DNA of 64,000 nucleotides from UBA9926 sp023261215 (GTDB lineage: Bacteria > Pseudomonadota > Gammaproteobacteria > Pseudomonadales > Azotimanducaceae), in the NCBI GenBank assembly GCA_038136035.1, contig JAYPYV010000014.1, positions 1 through 64,000 of the forward strand, in the 5' to 3' direction. The notes under the pieces are model-generated. The model was not told the origin of the DNA. It saw only the letters and a list, made by a program, of their open reading frames with translations, and made no database searches. Positions 62,177 to 64,000 of the stretch are shown here, piece after piece. Position numbers and translations under genes: made by a program. The first letter of the stretch is position 1, and every line of letters starts with the position of its first letter.

Positions 62177-62741
62177 CGAAAGCCTCACGCCTTGGCTCGC
62201 AGCGCTCAGCCAGAAAACCCCAGTCCCAGGGGGCGGGGCCCTTGCGTCGGCACTCTCGGCGCAGGCTGTCGCGCTCTTTGCTATGGTCGCCCGATACTCC
62301 AAGGGCCCGCGTTTTGGATCAGCGCTGATTGATCGCCTTGATCGAGAACAAGGCGAGTTTTTAGTGCTGGCGGAGGACGATGCTCGAGCATTTCAAAACT
62401 TGAGCGACACCCTGAAATCGGTCAAAAAAGGCATCGCAACTGAAGCTCTGTTGCAAAGTCGATTCATGGCTGCAGCGAGACCGCCACTCATCGCATTCGA
62501 GAAAACGCTCGATATCAGCGAAACACTGCTCGCAGTCGCAGAACATACTAATCGCAATCTGAAAACGGATACATTGATGGTGGCCGATCTTTTATGTTGC
62601 GCGCTGCGCTCACATCGACTGAACGTCGACGTTAATTTGGCAGGCACGAACAACCCTGACTTCATCGATCGCGCGGCCAAGCGATTAGCGGCAGGCCAAG
62701 AGACTCTCTCCGCGCTCGAGCGATTGCGCGATACGTTTTAG
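62169..62741 (+). CDS. FchA-type methenyl-THF cyclohydrolase / cyclodeaminase-family protein
   Basis: 190 residues of the formiminotransferase-cyclodeaminase-like family. The N-terminal TPVPGGGALASALSAQAVAL is the characteristic glycine loop; DTLMVADLLCCALRSHRLNV is the conserved interior. FchA of methylotrophs hydrates 5,10-methenyl-THF to 10-formyl-THF; others deaminate formimino-THF. The ATG overlaps the end of the Mtd1-type gene by eight bp, favouring the cyclohydrolase role. No histidine-degradation genes are nearby. Confidence 0.82.
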   Translation: MTSESLTPWLAALSQKTPVPGGGALASALSAQAVALFAMVARYSKGPRFGSALIDRLDREQGEFLVLAEDDARAFQNLSDTLKSVKKGIATEALLQSRFMAAARPPLIAFEKTLDISETLLAVAEHTNRNLKTDTLMVADLLCCALRSHRLNVDVNLAGTNNPDFIDRAAKRLAAGQETLSALERLRDTF

Positions 62742-62750
62742 GCCACAGTA

Positions 62751-63953
62751 TTGATCGTCGCACATTCGATCTGTATCTCGCGCGACCGGGGAGGCTACCA
62801 ACGTCTCCGACTTCGTCCTGCCTGCGTGCTCGCATTGAGCCTTCTTTTGCTTGCCGGGTGTCAGGCACTGGAGTCGAATCGCTCGACAGCAGGCTTTGAT
62901 CACGCCCCTGGAAGCAAACGCCTCACCTCACCAGAAGCAAAGGAACGCGCGGCGATTCAGCTTGAACGCGCGCTCTTTGATCAATTAGTGGCCTCTCAGA
63001 TGGCGAGCTCATCGCTCGAAGATGACCCAACAACACTCCTCGAAATCCTCGAGTCAAGCGTTGATGCCAATGCCCTTTCAATCTCGCAATCCGAACTTTG
63101 GCGACACTTGAAATTTATTGAACAAGCCCCGGACTGGCAGATTGTGAGCGCATCGAACGAGCGGGTGGCGCAACTCAATTGGCTCGAGGCGCGCATTGAA
63201 GGACTCAAGAGCCAGCGGCGTACTGGGTCGCCCATCGCTCGAAACGCCTCCCAACACGTCAAGCTCAACCTGGCTTGGGATGCTGTCTACGCGCAGTTCC
63301 AAGATAACCCCTTTGGTTTCACTTACTTGAGCCTGCCCGATCTCTCAATCAAGCCTTCCTTACTCCCTGATACCGCACTCTACTTTTATCAAGACATTGA
63401 TCATTCAATCCGTATTAGCCAGCGTGCCATTGACGCCATCCCCGCCGAGGAAATGGCTGCGATTGGAATGGTCTATGGCTTGCCCGGCGCCCACTACCTC
63501 GCCTCTCGCGTGTCCGGTGCGCCGCACTTCCCGAGCTATACCGGCGCCAATCAGAGTGCCCTCGCCCTCTCAATGCTTGACGTCATGAATAAGCTTCGGC
63601 CCTATGAGGACGAGCACTTGCTCATGCCCCGCCTTGCTTTTAGCCAAGCACAACTCAGTAAACTTCACGCAGCGCTTGGGCTGAGCGACGCAACGAGCTC
63701 AGCTAAGAGCGTTAGAGCGCAGTTTGCTCAGTTGTCTGGGCTTGATGAGCCTCGGCTCAGTCTTGAGTGGGAGGATATTCTTCGCTCAAGAGCCTCCCTG
63801 GTAAAGACGGCCCGAAGCTACTGCTGGTTGTGGCAACACCGTTTGAGTCCGGCGTCGACAAGCCATTGGCTCATCCGCGATTATGGTCGAGCCTTCTCAG
63901 CATGGGCAGGCGAGGCAGACCGCCCCACACCCTTTCTCAAAGCCTTCGATTAA
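62751..63953 (+). CDS. Uncharacterised lipoprotein, co-oriented with the C1 operon
   Basis: About 400 residues from TTG 62751 (or about 375 from GTG 62826). The signal ends in a lipobox (LALSLLLLAGCQAL). The mature part is helical and contains YFYQDIDHSIRISQRAIDAI and HFPSYTGANQSALALSMLDV; a tail ends LIRDYGRAFSAWAGEADRPT. I do not recognise the family with confidence; it has some resemblance to DUF3541-type proteins. Nine bp after fchA, so likely in the same transcript. The last 47 bp of the window hold nothing. Confidence 0.6.
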   Translation: MIVAHSICISRDRGGYQRLRLRPACVLALSLLLLAGCQALESNRSTAGFDHAPGSKRLTSPEAKERAAIQLERALFDQLVASQMASSSLEDDPTTLLEILESSVDANALSISQSELWRHLKFIEQAPDWQIVSASNERVAQLNWLEARIEGLKSQRRTGSPIARNASQHVKLNLAWDAVYAQFQDNPFGFTYLSLPDLSIKPSLLPDTALYFYQDIDHSIRISQRAIDAIPAEEMAAIGMVYGLPGAHYLASRVSGAPHFPSYTGANQSALALSMLDVMNKLRPYEDEHLLMPRLAFSQAQLSKLHAALGLSDATSSAKSVRAQFAQLSGLDEPRLSLEWEDILRSRASLVKTARSYCWLWQHRLSPASTSHWLIRDYGRAFSAWAGEADRPTPFLKAFD

Positions 63954-64000
63954 AGGTGGCCGAGCCGCATGACGCAATGACGTCGGTTGAGTGGATCTCA

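Overview
This is a chromosomal window from a gammaproteobacterium. It has no phage, transposon, rRNA, tRNA or CRISPR content that I can see. The assignment rests on gene order: amgK-murU divergent from lptD-surA-pdxA-rsmA-apaH, then aroQ/prmA/dusB/fis/purH/purD, rpe-trpE-trpG-trpD-trpC and a 5'-truncated coq7, all arranged much as in Pseudomonadales-type genomes. Genes are packed tightly, with many 1-4 bp stop/start overlaps (ATGA, GTGA, TAATG). Several genes usual in these clusters are missing: apaG, gph, accB-accC and most of dsbD. This suggests a streamlined, possibly uncultivated lineage. Three runs of exactly 100 N mark a scaffolded draft. Two of them are flanked by identical 55-nt sequences, which is an assembler signature.

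Layout. 1-8.0 kb: coq7 end, VOC and OsmC genes, then a minus-strand block amgK-murU-rpe-trpEGDC. 8.2-16.5 kb: plus-strand lptD, surA, pdxA, rsmA, apaH, cca and a pteridine-reductase-like SDR. 16.5-24.1 kb: minus-strand block (transcribed right to left) dsbD-alpha-only protein, aroQ, prmA, zinc-ribbon protein, dusB, fis, purH, purD. 24.1-30.9 kb: a TPR-like lipoprotein broken by a gap, a DUF2333 protein, a membrane pyrophosphatase, a carboxymuconolactone-decarboxylase-family protein, a PPi-type phosphofructokinase and an hsp20 gene with a textbook sigma-32 promoter. 31.0-34.2 kb: a 20/21-bp tandem array running into the 3' end of nadE, then ctaA. 34.7-50.5 kb: three acyl-CoA dehydrogenases, an MFS exporter, mpl, a DUF2161 nuclease-fold protein, a hybrid histidine kinase with a degenerate receiver, argS, folA, a nitronate monooxygenase, a Sel1/SPOR protein, an M15 peptidase and a flavin reductase. 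50.5-64 kb: a 14-bp tandem array and a flavin monooxygenase, a second CMD protein, an aquaporin, a Yej/Opp-type peptide importer with split ATPases, a Nudix hydrolase, and an operon of a SIS-domain isomerase, a yeast-Mtd1-type methylene-THF dehydrogenase, an FchA-type cyclohydrolase and an unrecognised lipoprotein.

How the genes work together. Cell-wall salvage recurs (AmgK, MurU, Mpl, an M15 carboxypeptidase, a peptide importer). Folate/C1 metabolism recurs (DHFR, a pteridine-reductase-like SDR, Mtd1-type dehydrogenase plus FchA, and the folate-consuming PurH). The membrane pyrophosphatase and PPi-phosphofructokinase suggest pyrophosphate-based energy saving. The most system-like candidate is the Mtd1 + FchA pair, a two-protein replacement for bifunctional FolD.
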